From positions 20,035 through 84,034 of the forward strand of contig UQQZ01000001.1 in NCBI GenBank assembly GCA_900543305.1: a stretch of DNA of 64,000 nucleotides, in the 5' to 3' direction. The stretch comes from an uncultured Oscillospiraceae bacterium (GTDB taxonomy: Bacteria; Bacillota; Clostridia; Oscillospirales; Acutalibacteraceae). How positions within the stretch are numbered: position 1 is the stretch's first letter; the number at the start of each line of letters is the position of its first letter. The notes below the pieces were generated by a model. The model had not been told where the DNA came from. It did not search any database and worked only from the letters and a program-made list of their open reading frames with translations. A program made the translations under genes and the position numbers. Positions 1-9,082 of this stretch are shown here, piece after piece.

Positions 1-92
1 GGAGCACCCTCTTGTTCTCTCCGGTCTTCGGACTGAATCAATTCCCGTTGTACGGACCGTAAAATCTCACTCAACGGCAGAAAAGTTTCCAT
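1..92 (-). CDS. N-terminal fragment of an unidentified protein, cut by the window edge
   Basis: An open minus-strand frame runs from ATG at 92 to the window edge and encodes about 30 residues beginning METFLPLSEILRSVQ. An AAAGGGG ribosome binding site lies nine bases upstream. The segment is polar and looks like an amphipathic helix. I do not recognise the family and the rest of the gene is outside the window, so it could still be a chance frame. Confidence 0.35.
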   Translation of the reverse strand, partial: METFLPLSEILRSVQRELIQSEDRREQEGA

Positions 93-557
93 GACTTGTT
101 TCCCCTTTCCAATCCATTCTATCTCTTCCCCCTGCCCCAGCCAATTCCGCTTTCCTCACAAGATATACGGAAAAACATGAATCGGGGCAATTTAGAGAGA
201 TGTAGGTGTAAAACTTCCCGTTCGAACATCATCCGGGCTTTTTTCTAGTGGATCATCAATAAGGCATCAATTTTCGTATCTAACCGTTATATAGAATTTA
301 TTTGCTAAGAAAACTCTAGATATTAAATTCATATTAAATATAACATAAATACCAAGCAATTGCAAACCATGCGAAGTGTCCCCTCGGACCGATATCGAAC
401 CACCGGAATGAAGCATGCCTTCAGCACTGCTGATTCTCTGGAAAGGCCTGATTCCTGTTCTCTCCAACTTCACGGTTTGCTGTATTGAATTTGTAACACA
501 ATATTCTTCATGGAATCACTTTTCCATATTTTTTCTCCACCAGATCCATTTTCGATT
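93..557. other. Gene-less stretch, AT-rich in the middle
   Basis: About 465 bases between the edge fragment and the lipoprotein stop. Bases 270-350 are very AT-rich and could hold a promoter for the leftmost gene, but I found no well-spaced -35/-10 pair. The short open frames here overlap one another and lack ribosome binding sites, so I do not call genes. Confidence 0.4.
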
Positions 558-1130
558 TTAAGAATACCGGTCAATTTTCTGCTGGATTTCCTCTGAGGTA
601 ATTTCACGAGGAACATGATCCACAAACTCGGTGCCGTACCAGGTGGTATAACCATCCCAGGTATAGGAATCCGGATCCCATCCCGAGTTGTACCCTTCTT
701 TGGTCGACCTGGCAGAAAATTGGTAGCGGTCGGTCCACAAAGCTGTCAGGTGGAGTCGAATTCCGGGACGGTATCCCAGCTCCCAATTGTGCTCGTTTGG
801 CCGCTCTTCTTCAAAAAGCTCAAATAGCTCCTGGATAAATTCCTCGTCCCGGACAATGGGCTGTAACTGGGAGAGAATCCCATAGGCGGTTTCTTCATCA
901 AAACCAAATCGATATACGGTAATCGCCACCCCAGCCTCATAAGTAAATTGACAGGTTACTACAGAAAGAGGATATTTGCTGCGAACCTTGGTTTCGAATT
1001 CTTTCATGCCGGAAAGGGTCAGGGGGCGGTACCAGATGCACCCCGAAAGGCTGACAGCCAAAAGCAGGGTCATTCCAAGCAACCAGGCTACCCGGAGAAC
1101 GGTTCCTCTTCGCCGAAAACACTTTGTCAT
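558..1130 (-). CDS. Small predicted lipoprotein of unknown function
   Basis: 190-residue protein. The N-terminus has basic residues (KCFRRR), a hydrophobic stretch and a lipobox LSGC ending at Cys31, so it should be lipidated and held on the outer face of the membrane. The rest is polar, with many Tyr/Trp/Glu residues, and I do not recognise a domain. The start at 1130 is chosen over an upstream ATG at 1178 because GGAAAGGAG lies ten bases before it. It is the last gene in line with the helicase unit, with about 100 bases between them holding a short hairpin (1171-1186). Co-transcription is possible but not shown; a role with the helicase genes is unsupported. Confidence 0.7.
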   Translation of the reverse strand: MTKCFRRRGTVLRVAWLLGMTLLLAVSLSGCIWYRPLTLSGMKEFETKVRSKYPLSVVTCQFTYEAGVAITVYRFGFDEETAYGILSQLQPIVRDEEFIQELFELFEEERPNEHNWELGYRPGIRLHLTALWTDRYQFSARSTKEGYNSGWDPDSYTWDGYTTWYGTEFVDHVPREITSEEIQQKIDRYS

Positions 1131-1229
1131 CCTGCAATCGCTCCTTTCCGTCTTCTTTCTCCGGTTTCCTAGACCCACTAGGGTCTTTCCCGCCCAGAGA
1201 AAATTCCCGTCCGCAGAAGAGATCAGTAG

Positions 1230-3488
1230 TCAAACTGGAGGTCGCGCCGGCCCTGAAGGAATATCTATCCAGCTTTGTACCCGGTGCTTCATACCTTCCA
1301 CATCCAGCACACCCAAGGCAAACCCCTTGCGTACCAGCTCTTCCGGCACAAACTCATCATACTTCTCAAAAACAGGCACCTCTTTGGGGTACACCAGTTC
1401 CAAAGGGTCAAAATCTTTAGCGGCTTCTTCCGCCACAATCCGGTAGAAATCCTCCTCGCCCACCTTCATGGTAAACTGAAGATAGTAAGGCCGGGCAGGG
1501 CTCATGCCTCTGAGCCCCAGCCTTTTTCCACAGCGAATTTTCAAAAAACGCTCCAAAGCCAAAAAAGCGTAGCTTCCCAACCAGGGGAACAGGGCCCACA
1601 TATTCCCTCCAAGATGCACCAGCGGGTGACCTTCCATTCCGGAATTTTGAAAACTGACTCGGGCATCCTCCAGCCGGCACACTGCATGCTTCATCAGGTA
1701 AGGATACTGTTTCTGCTCCTGCAATACCCTGTACATTCGTTCCAGGATGTGGGTATGGATGTCTCCCGGCACATCCCCAAAGTATGCCGGAATATTGCCT
1801 TTTACCAGTGTGCAGTAGACCTCTCGTTTCTGGTGATCCACCTCATCCACCGCCCAGACTCTGCCGGCAATGGCGATTTTATCCCCAACAGGCGGCGGCT
1901 TAACAATGGTCCCCAGCTCCTCGGAACCTGTGCGGACGGAATACTCGATATTCTCCCGGAAAACCGCGTAAAACTTGTAGTTGTTCACAACCCGCTCTCC
2001 CGCAAGACCCACAATCAAACCACCATTTTCCGTCTGCGCAATGTGATCGATTTCCAGCAAGTGCCGAAGAAGGATTCTGTAATCTTCCTGGGTGATCCGA
2101 TGGAAACAGGACAGACTGAGCACCCGAGAGGCAAGTTCTCCCGGTGTCATCTCGCCGCAGGAAGCCAGTGTGCTCATGGTCTGGTGATACAGCAGACTAA
2201 AGGGCAGCCGACCTGTCCGGGGAGGTTCCACAAAGCGTTCCTCCAGATACAGCTGCACCAGGGCAATTCCCTGAATCAAATACCAGGGAATCATGTCAGG
2301 CAGCATGGCACGGGGTTCCGGGTGATCTTCCCGCATGACAAACCACATTTCCGAAGGGTCGCCCCGCCTGCCGGTCCGGCCCATCCGCTGCAAAAAGCCG
2401 GATACCGTAAAAGGAGCGTCTATCTGAAAGGCCCGTTCCAGTCTGCCGATGTCAATGCCCAACTCCAAGGTGGCGGTGGCACAGACGGACATCAGGGAAT
2501 CGTCATCCTTCATCTCCACCTCCGCGCTTTCCCGATAAGAGGCGGAAAGGTTCCCATGATGGATGAGAAACCGGTCAGGCTCGTGGTTGACTTCACAATA
2601 TTGTCTCAGGCTTTGACATACAGCTTCACACTCTTCCCGGGAATTGGTGAAGACAAGACATTTCTTGCCCCGGGTGTGCTCAAAAATGTATCCGATGCCC
2701 GGGTCCGCCGCTTTAGGAGCAGTGTCCCCCGGAGGTTCCAGCAGAGGAGCATGGGGCACATTCAGCTTACCCTCATCTGCCTGGGGGGCCGTATTAAAAA
2801 AATGCTCCATGGAAAGCCGCCACACCTCCCTGCCCCCTTCGCAGGCGGGAATCCTGGTTGGGCGGCTGCCCCCGGAGGCCAGAAACTTTCCCGCAGCCTC
2901 CGGATTGCCGATGGTGGCCGACAATCCAATCCGCCTGGGATCACATCCGGCGGTCCTGCACATCCGCTGAATCAGGCAAAAGGTCTGCATTCCCCGATCT
3001 CCTCGCAGCAGAGAGTGAATCTCATCGATGACCACAAACCGCAAGTCCCCAAACAAGGCGGCAATCTCCATATGCTTGTTGATCATCAAGGACTCCAGGG
3101 ATTCCGGAGTGATCTGCAATATGCCCCGGGGTTTTTGCAGCAGTTTCCGCTTTTGAGACTGGGCCACGTCTCCATGCCAGCGGGTGACAGGGATCCCCGC
3201 CTCCTGACACAACTGGGAAAGCCTGCCAAACTGGTCGTTGATCAGGGCTTTCAACGGAGCGATATACAATACTCCCACGCTTTTGGGAGGATCCTCGTCC
3301 AGCAAAGTCAGGATGGGGAAAAAAGCTGCCTCGGTTTTTCCGGACGCCGTAGACGCCGTCAGAAGCACATTGTCATCGCTGCCGAAAATGGCCTCCCCGG
3401 CAGCGTTCTGCACCCCACGCAACGCCTGCCAACCGGAGCGGTAAATGTAATCCTGGATAAATGGCGCGTACCGATCATAGATGTTCAT
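1230..3488 (-). CDS. DEAD/DEAH-box helicase, Lhr/BrxHI-like
   Basis: 752-residue superfamily 2 helicase. Seen: Walker A STASGKT (46-52), motif II DEIH (155-158), motif III SAT (190-192), and near residue 380 motif VI QRMGRTGRRGD, followed by a long C-terminal part as in Lhr-type helicases. Members are ATP-driven 3'-5' translocases on DNA or DNA:RNA. The start overlaps the ATPase stop as ATGA (3485-3488), so the two are translationally coupled. Lhr-like helicases called BrxHI sit beside BrxD ATPases in type 2 BREX loci, but no PglX methyltransferase, PglZ or other BREX gene is present here. I infer that it is the motor of a TerB/ATPase/helicase unit; its substrate is unknown. Confidence 0.85.
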   Translation of the reverse strand: MNIYDRYAPFIQDYIYRSGWQALRGVQNAAGEAIFGSDDNVLLTASTASGKTEAAFFPILTLLDEDPPKSVGVLYIAPLKALINDQFGRLSQLCQEAGIPVTRWHGDVAQSQKRKLLQKPRGILQITPESLESLMINKHMEIAALFGDLRFVVIDEIHSLLRGDRGMQTFCLIQRMCRTAGCDPRRIGLSATIGNPEAAGKFLASGGSRPTRIPACEGGREVWRLSMEHFFNTAPQADEGKLNVPHAPLLEPPGDTAPKAADPGIGYIFEHTRGKKCLVFTNSREECEAVCQSLRQYCEVNHEPDRFLIHHGNLSASYRESAEVEMKDDDSLMSVCATATLELGIDIGRLERAFQIDAPFTVSGFLQRMGRTGRRGDPSEMWFVMREDHPEPRAMLPDMIPWYLIQGIALVQLYLEERFVEPPRTGRLPFSLLYHQTMSTLASCGEMTPGELASRVLSLSCFHRITQEDYRILLRHLLEIDHIAQTENGGLIVGLAGERVVNNYKFYAVFRENIEYSVRTGSEELGTIVKPPPVGDKIAIAGRVWAVDEVDHQKREVYCTLVKGNIPAYFGDVPGDIHTHILERMYRVLQEQKQYPYLMKHAVCRLEDARVSFQNSGMEGHPLVHLGGNMWALFPWLGSYAFLALERFLKIRCGKRLGLRGMSPARPYYLQFTMKVGEEDFYRIVAEEAAKDFDPLELVYPKEVPVFEKYDEFVPEELVRKGFALGVLDVEGMKHRVQSWIDIPSGPARPPV

Positions 3489-4810
3489 AGGGTAAACTCC
3501 GCATATTTTTGATCTATCTCTTGGGAAACCGCCTGGGTGTAGGTGAACTCATCCGATTGAAGCAGATCCTCCAAGGTCATGGAAGGGTTCTGATACAGCA
3601 GATCCAGCAGCTCGATAAAGTCCCGGATCACTTCCCGAGGGGTGATGTTCTGATCCGCCCCAATGCGGCTATACTCCAGCTTGATAAATCCTGCCAGCTC
3701 CTGAGTGGTAAGACTTCTCTGGTGGCCGTAAAGATCCTGGTGCATCTCCCAGAGCTTCTCACAAAGCACCGTCATCTCCTCGGGAGTCAGGGGATCCAGA
3801 TGGATGACAGGGGCCAGAAGGTCCCGGGTTCCGGGCTTGGAGAATTTCCCCTCTGCCAAACGGGAACGAAGCGCTTCATAACTGTATACGCCCCGGCGCT
3901 TATCTTCAATGGCCTGGGGCGTGGCACCCATGAGAAATCCCAGGTATCGGGCTTTGCCCTGCAAGGTGTCGTTGTAGAGGGTGAGAAGCTTTTCATAGTT
4001 GTACTGACGGGTAATAGCGTTGGGAATCTTATATAGGTTTACCAGCTCATCGATCATCACCATCATACCCGCATAACCGGCCAAGCGGAAAAACACTGCA
4101 AAGATCTTCAAATACTCATACCAGTTGTCATCGGTAATCAGCAGGTTGACCCCCAGTTCTTCCTTCGCCTCCCGTTTGGTGGCATACTCGCCCCGAAACC
4201 AACGCACCACCTTCAGTTTTGTCTCATCGTCCCCGTCCACATAGGCGTGGTAATACAGGGAAAGAAGCCTGGCAAACTCAAAGCCGTGTACCAGTTCGCT
4301 CAAGGAGGCGATCACCTGATAAATTCTTCGGTCCACCTCCTTGGTCAGGGCCGGATCGCCCGGTTCCAAACCGGTCTCCTGAACAGCTTCCCCTTGAACA
4401 CTGCTGATCCACCGGTCCAGCACCAAGGTCAACGCGCCGCCTTCCGGCTTCGTCTTGGTGGACAGGTTGCCGATCAGCTCCCGATAGGTGGCTAATCCCT
4501 GGCCTCGTGTTCCTTGCAGACGTCTTTCCGGAGACAGGTCTGCATCCGCCACCACAAAGCCCCGGTCCATCACATAGTTCCGAATGGTCTGGAGCAGAAA
4601 ACTTTTACCGGAACCGTACCGCCCCACAATGAAACGGAAGGAGGCGCCCCCCTCCGCAATGATGTCCACATCGTGAAGCAGGGCCTCAATTTCACTTTTC
4701 CTGCCCACGGTGATATAGGGCAGGCCGATTCTGGGAACTACACCCCCTTTTAAGGAATTCAGTATAGTCTGGGCAATCCGCTTGGGTACCCTTTTCTTTT
4801 CTTCACTCAT
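3485..4810 (-). CDS. P-loop ATPase, BrxD-like (DUF2791 family)
   Basis: 441-residue ATPase. Walker A GRYGSGKS spans residues 63-70 and a Walker B-type MVMIDEL spans about 250-256. The layout resembles DUF2791/BrxD proteins, AAA-like ATPases next to helicases in BREX type 2 and related clusters. I chose ATG 4810 because it overlaps the upstream stop by 8 bases; an upstream frame extension to 4882 lies wholly inside the previous gene. It sits between the TerB-domain gene and the helicase, overlapping both, so the three are clearly one operon. Likely role (inference): nucleotide-dependent loader or regulator of the helicase. Confidence 0.83.
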   Translation of the reverse strand: MSEEKKRVPKRIAQTILNSLKGGVVPRIGLPYITVGRKSEIEALLHDVDIIAEGGASFRFIVGRYGSGKSFLLQTIRNYVMDRGFVVADADLSPERRLQGTRGQGLATYRELIGNLSTKTKPEGGALTLVLDRWISSVQGEAVQETGLEPGDPALTKEVDRRIYQVIASLSELVHGFEFARLLSLYYHAYVDGDDETKLKVVRWFRGEYATKREAKEELGVNLLITDDNWYEYLKIFAVFFRLAGYAGMMVMIDELVNLYKIPNAITRQYNYEKLLTLYNDTLQGKARYLGFLMGATPQAIEDKRRGVYSYEALRSRLAEGKFSKPGTRDLLAPVIHLDPLTPEEMTVLCEKLWEMHQDLYGHQRSLTTQELAGFIKLEYSRIGADQNITPREVIRDFIELLDLLYQNPSMTLEDLLQSDEFTYTQAVSQEIDQKYAEFTL

Positions 4811-6671
4811 CCGATCTATCCTCCAGCATATCCAGAATGTCTTCCCTGTAATCCTCAACCACTGCAAGTGTACTGCCATCAAATTCCAACACGGTGTCTC
4901 CCAATCGGTCCAGAAACGCTTCGTTGATGGTATCTGCTACCACGGAAGCCATCAGGTGATGGGATCGGAGAATGGGCTCCGGTGACTCTCCTTGCAGAAG
5001 AGCCCGTAAGATCTGGGAATGTATCTGATCCAACCCGGGAACATCCGTGCCTTCTGAATGGGTCTCCTGGGAAACGACAGGGGAATTTTCCTGGGGCACA
5101 GGCAACTCCGGCCTGTCCTCCGGGATCTCTTGTCTTTCCTCTTCCGTGAGAAGGCTGTCCCGGGTAAGGACCGCATCCCGCCGAATCTGATCCAGATTGG
5201 AAAGGTCAATGACAATTTTGGGCTTGGCAGCTTCCAGCCGTTCCCGTTGGTCTTGTTCCACCACCGCTTCCACAAAAGGCGTCGCCCAAGCCTCCTCTGG
5301 TTTTTCCCGGAGATACCGTCCTGTTTTCAGATATTTTCTCAGCTGCCGGTCCGCCTCATGGAACAGGGCCTGAAACTTGTTTTTATTATAATACAGTTTG
5401 TTATACTCCTCTACCTGCCAGCTGCCCTGCTGACAACGATAAGTCCGGCAGGGATCGAGAACATACACTCCGTCCGGGTGCGGTTGTTCTTCCCAATAAA
5501 CCGCGTTACCCAAGGGATACCAGGAAAGAAACTGCTTTTCCCCAAAACAGACGGCAAATAGATTTTTGCCGTTTTCGTGGTAGTGTTTCCAGGCAGTTCG
5601 CCAAACCTGGGCAAATAGATGCTTCCCACCGGATTCTCCTTTTTGCAGCACAGGGGATTCCCCCAGCTTTTTCCCTTCAAAGGTGCAAATAGCGGAGAAA
5701 AGCTCCTGGTCCCCGGCCTCTTCAGGATGGGCCAATTTCTCTAGAGCATCGTCCTGCCGTAAAAGTTCCGGCTCCACATATTGCCGGGCCAGTTCCGGGG
5801 AAACGCCTTGAACCACAGCAAATTCCAGCATCCAATTGCGAAGATTGCCCTCCATGGCCGGATCCCCGATTCCGGAATTCACAAACTTTTCCTGGAAATT
5901 CCGAAGTTTCTCCAAGCTGTCCTCCGGGGAGCTTGCTCCAATCCCGTTGAGAAGTTCATACACATAGAGATAGGCAAAGGATGCTGCAATGGGCGTGTAT
6001 TTCCCTTTCCGAACCTGAGTTCTCCAGGTAAAATAACCCCGAAGCTGCCGGACATTTAAATCGTGATAGGTGGGGAAATACCGCTTGTAATCCCCGGTCC
6101 ACGGTTCGTTGTCCTCGTAGTCCTCCATAAACTTGCCCTGTTTCCAGAAATTATAACATTTCTCCCGGAAAGACTCGTCCCCGTGTTCATACAGACGAAG
6201 CATTTCCTGAATCTTTCCCGGAACCCTCACACCGAGAGGGGGAAATGATTTTTGAACCGGAGGAAAAGGTTCGCTGGGATAAATCACTGTCTGTTGAACA
6301 GGCGCATGCTGCAGTACAATCGTACAGCCTTCCTGGTCCTCAGAAGAAATCGCTCGGTCAAACAGCTGGAATACCACCTGAGGATTTGTCCCATCCTCAA
6401 AAGTGATGCCCACCCATTTGGGGCCTTTCATGCGAAAGGGCTTTGACAAGAAGGGCTGGGGCTGTTCGTATAAAACCTGCTGGCCACATTTGAGGTCACA
6501 CCGCTGGATTTCTTCGCCGCAATCCTCATCCCAGTGACGCATGAGTAGAGCCACCCATTTTCCCGTGTGTGGGTGTGTCAAAACGGAAAAGCCAGGAAAA
6601 TCTGCCCATTTGTGCTGCTCCTGCATGTGGTATTTCTCTCGAACATAAGCTGCCAGTTCAGACAGTTCCAA
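4803..6671 (-). CDS. TerB_N/TerB_C domain protein
   Basis: 622-residue cytoplasmic protein. The N-terminal part with EQHKWADFPGFSV (about 18-30) is typical of TerB_N domains, and the region around VIDLSNLDQIRRDA near residue 510 is typical of TerB_C. Such proteins are linked by comparative genomics to P-loop ATPases and helicases and are biochemically undefined. I prefer a TTG start at 6671, six bases after GGAGGGGGG, which gives an N-terminus of the family's length. An ATG at 6713 has a poor ribosome binding site and adds an odd Gly-rich leader. It is the first gene of the three-gene unit; a promoter lies about 90 bases upstream. Confidence 0.78.
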   Translation of the reverse strand: MELSELAAYVREKYHMQEQHKWADFPGFSVLTHPHTGKWVALLMRHWDEDCGEEIQRCDLKCGQQVLYEQPQPFLSKPFRMKGPKWVGITFEDGTNPQVVFQLFDRAISSEDQEGCTIVLQHAPVQQTVIYPSEPFPPVQKSFPPLGVRVPGKIQEMLRLYEHGDESFREKCYNFWKQGKFMEDYEDNEPWTGDYKRYFPTYHDLNVRQLRGYFTWRTQVRKGKYTPIAASFAYLYVYELLNGIGASSPEDSLEKLRNFQEKFVNSGIGDPAMEGNLRNWMLEFAVVQGVSPELARQYVEPELLRQDDALEKLAHPEEAGDQELFSAICTFEGKKLGESPVLQKGESGGKHLFAQVWRTAWKHYHENGKNLFAVCFGEKQFLSWYPLGNAVYWEEQPHPDGVYVLDPCRTYRCQQGSWQVEEYNKLYYNKNKFQALFHEADRQLRKYLKTGRYLREKPEEAWATPFVEAVVEQDQRERLEAAKPKIVIDLSNLDQIRRDAVLTRDSLLTEEERQEIPEDRPELPVPQENSPVVSQETHSEGTDVPGLDQIHSQILRALLQGESPEPILRSHHLMASVVADTINEAFLDRLGDTVLEFDGSTLAVVEDYREDILDMLEDRSDE

Positions 6672-6760
6672 GTTTCTCCCCCCTCCCAGGCCCTTCCCGC
6701 CTGCCTCCTGCATGATTCTTCCGTCTACATCCTGTCCCCGGAAGAATCTCTCATCTTTTT

Positions 6761-6789
6761 ATTATAATCGGGTTTTCTCTCCGCTGCAA
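6761..6789 (-). promoter_or_regulatory. Promoter of the TerB-ATPase-helicase operon
   Basis: Minus-strand TATAAT (6761-6766) with TTGCAG (6784-6789) 17 bases upstream. The -10 is perfect and the -35 is weak, which would fit activator-aided or modest transcription. The expected start site is about 80 bases before the TTG start. Confidence 0.6.
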
Positions 6790-6900
6790 GAATGCGGAAA
6801 TCCATTTTCGCCCCCCACCGGGAGTAACCGTCTCACTCCTAAGGTGGTCCACAACCAGTGAGAAAGCCGGGTTTTACATCCCTGCTCCGGCCAATCCCCC

Positions 6901-6929
6901 CTGGCAGATTACAGGAAATGTGGTACAAT
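6901..6929 (+). promoter_or_regulatory. Promoter of the pyrophosphatase-like gene
   Basis: CTGGCA (6901-6906) and TACAAT (6924-6929) are separated by 17 bases, 37 bases before the ATG at 6967. It is divergent from the TerB operon promoter. Confidence 0.5.
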
Positions 6930-6966
6930 AGAACCGGAAACACAACCCCGCAAACAGGAGGACACG

Positions 6967-7290
6967 ATGCTGGGACAAATTGTAACGATCACCATCGATA
7001 GAGAAATAGGGACATTCCATCCGGAGCACCCCAACCTTTTCTATCCCATCAATTACGGCTATATTCAAGGTACCTTCGCCCCCGACGGTGAAGAGCAGGA
7101 CGCCTATCTATTGGGGGTCAACGAACCTGTCAAGGAATTTACCGGGAAAGTGATCGCCATCATACACAGGAGGAACGACGTGGAGGAAAAATGGGTTGTT
7201 GCGCCTGTGGAACAATCGTTTACCAAGGAAGAAATCATAGAAAAGGTCCGTTTTCAAGAACAATACTTTGATTCCATTGTCCTTATGTAG
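6967..7290 (+). CDS. Short inorganic pyrophosphatase-like protein
   Basis: 107 residues, shorter than a usual soluble family I pyrophosphatase (about 175). It keeps the core YPINYGYIQG and a variant of the metal-binding Asp stretch (PDGEEQDAYLLGV instead of DGDPLDVLVL). Short pyrophosphatase-related proteins of this length are common in Clostridia. Because one or more metal-ligating Asp residues are replaced, hydrolysis of PPi is likely but not certain. It has its own ribosome binding site AGGAGG before ATG 6967. It is monocistronic, ending at a shared terminator. Confidence 0.75.
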   Translation: MLGQIVTITIDREIGTFHPEHPNLFYPINYGYIQGTFAPDGEEQDAYLLGVNEPVKEFTGKVIAIIHRRNDVEEKWVVAPVEQSFTKEEIIEKVRFQEQYFDSIVLM

Positions 7291-7380
7291 CTTCCAACCC
7301 AGAATAAGGGGTTCGTATTATACCAGTAGGTATATACTTTCTAGGGTTTCAGCCTCATGACACGGACAAGTGCTCTATAT

Positions 7381-7424
7381 AACATCGGATCGGCACCCTT
7401 TTTCAGGATCCCGATCCGATGTTT
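7381..7424. terminator. Bidirectional terminator between convergent genes
   Basis: Perfect 13-bp stem AACATCGGATCGG / CCGATCCGATGTT (7381-7393 and 7412-7424). It lies between the pyrophosphatase-like gene and glmM, which converge. The T-tract is short (TTT) on the plus strand, so efficiency is uncertain. Confidence 0.65.
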
Positions 7425-7444
7425 GCATACAGCAAGTTTAATTT

Positions 7445-8851
7445 TTACTCGACAACATATCCGTTTTTCCGGATAATGTCAACCACTTCGTCCACATACT
7501 TCTGGCAAGTTTCCTGCTCAGGCGCTTCGACCATAACCCGCAGGACAGGCTCTGTTCCGGATTCCCGGACCAAGATCCGGCCAGTGTCGCCCAGGGCTGC
7601 TGTCACCCGCTCTACCGCAGCCTGAACTTCCTTGTCTCCCCGAGCGGTTGCCTTATCCGTCACACGAACATTTTCCAGCACTTGAGGATAGATGGCCAGA
7701 GGCGCTGCCAGCTCGCTCATAGGCTTCTTCTTCGCCATCATCACTTCCATCATCTTCAAAGAGGTGAGGATACCATCGCCGGTGCTGGCATACTTGGAGA
7801 AAATGATGTGTCCGCTCTGTTCCCCACCGATCCGGGCTCCGCTCTGCTGCATATACTCGTACACATACTTGTCGCCCACTTTTGTCTTAGCATAGTCGAT
7901 GCCCAGCTCGTCAAAGGCCTTATACAGGCCGAAGTTGGACATGACAGTGGTCACCACCGTATTGGTCACCAGCTTGCCCCGCTCCTTCATATAGCGGCCA
8001 TAAATATACAGAATGTGGTCGCCGGTAACTACATTGCCCTTTTCATCCACACACAGGCAACGGTCCGCGTCACCGTCATAAGCAAAGCCAATATCCAGGC
8101 CCTTTTCCACCACGAACTTCTGCAAGCCCTCGATGTGGGTGGATCCAGCATTCAGGTTGATATTCAGGCCATTGGGTTCCGCATTGATCACATAGGTGTC
8201 CGCGCCCAGAGCGTCAAAAACAGCCTTGGCAATGTTCCAGCTGGAACCGTTGGCGCAGTCCAAGCCAACTTTTACGCCACGGAAAGAGTACATGCCCAGA
8301 GAGATCAGGTAACCGATATACCGGTTACGGCCAGAGACATAGTCCACGGTACAGCCGATTTTCTCCTTCTGAGCAAAGGGCAGCTCCGGCCACTCCTGAC
8401 CGAAGGCCACCAGCTTGCCATCCAGATAGTCCTCTACCAAGTTGATGGTCTCCTCATCCATCTTCTCACCCTGGTCGTTGATCAGCTTGATGCCGTTATC
8501 ATAGAAGGGGTTATGGCTGGCAGAGATCATGATACCGCAATCGAAATCGTCCACACGGGCAATATAGGCTACAGACGGCGTGGTGGTAACATGCAGCATA
8601 TACGCATCCGCACCGGAGGCCACCAGACCAGCCACCAGAGCATACTCAAACATATAGCTGGACCGCCGGGTATCCTTGCCGATGACAATCCGGGCGGGAC
8701 CTTCTTTAATCGGTCTGCCCTCTTCCCCGGCGCGGCTACGCTTCTCATTGTAATACCAGCCCAAGAACCGGCCTACTTTGTAAGCATGGTCAGCAGTCAA
8801 ATTGATATTGGCTTCCCCACGGAAACCGTCTGTTCCAAAATAACGTCCCAT
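7445..8851 (-). CDS. glmM: Phosphoglucosamine mutase GlmM
   Basis: 468 residues, full length. It interconverts glucosamine-6-phosphate and glucosamine-1-phosphate on the way to UDP-GlcNAc for peptidoglycan and surface glycans. Seen: GRYFGTDGFRGEAN at the N-terminus, active-site loop ISASHNP with the phosphoserine at about Ser112, the metal-binding DGDADR loop, and the C-terminal phosphate-binding RESGTEP. ATG 8851 follows GGAGG by eight bases and is preferred to 8872. It is transcribed from its own good promoter, downstream of and in the same direction as the capsule operon, whose UDP-GlcNAc-based sugars depend on its product. Confidence 0.95.
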   Translation of the reverse strand: MGRYFGTDGFRGEANINLTADHAYKVGRFLGWYYNEKRSRAGEEGRPIKEGPARIVIGKDTRRSSYMFEYALVAGLVASGADAYMLHVTTTPSVAYIARVDDFDCGIMISASHNPFYDNGIKLINDQGEKMDEETINLVEDYLDGKLVAFGQEWPELPFAQKEKIGCTVDYVSGRNRYIGYLISLGMYSFRGVKVGLDCANGSSWNIAKAVFDALGADTYVINAEPNGLNINLNAGSTHIEGLQKFVVEKGLDIGFAYDGDADRCLCVDEKGNVVTGDHILYIYGRYMKERGKLVTNTVVTTVMSNFGLYKAFDELGIDYAKTKVGDKYVYEYMQQSGARIGGEQSGHIIFSKYASTGDGILTSLKMMEVMMAKKKPMSELAAPLAIYPQVLENVRVTDKATARGDKEVQAAVERVTAALGDTGRILVRESGTEPVLRVMVEAPEQETCQKYVDEVVDIIRKNGYVVE

Positions 8852-8901
8852 TGTTGGTGCCTCCTGTATCAATAAATATGATAGGGATGTTTAACTAATA
8901 A

Positions 8902-8930
8902 ATTATACCACATACATTTTGCTCTGTCTA
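8902..8930 (-). promoter_or_regulatory. glmM promoter
   Basis: Minus-strand TAGACA (8925-8930), 17-base spacer, TATAAT (8902-8907) with an extended -10 TG. The expected start is about 45 bases before ATG 8851. It is among the strongest consensus promoters in the window. Confidence 0.75.
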
Positions 8931-9082
8931 CGGGATACGGTTATTGTCCGCCTCTGCAAACATCTACAAATGTATGACAAAAAACAAAGTTCGGTTACAT
9001 TTTCTCGTAAAATGTATCCCCTCCGTTTCTCTGCTAAAGCCTGAGAAACAATTCTTTGATTGTGAAATAATGCTAAGAACAG

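Noticed and set aside
1275..3512. 745-codon plus-strand frame opposite the helicase
   Set aside because: It is the antisense of a gene with complete helicase motifs; the frame has no recognisable domain and no ribosome binding site.
1230..6713. Complete BREX or Ter operon
   Set aside because: Only BrxD-like and BrxHI-like genes plus TerB domains are seen; no PglX, PglZ, BrxC/L, TerC/D/E genes are present.
7682..8875. 397-codon plus-strand frame opposite glmM
   Set aside because: Antisense of a clear glmM; His/Gln-rich composition typical of a shadow frame.
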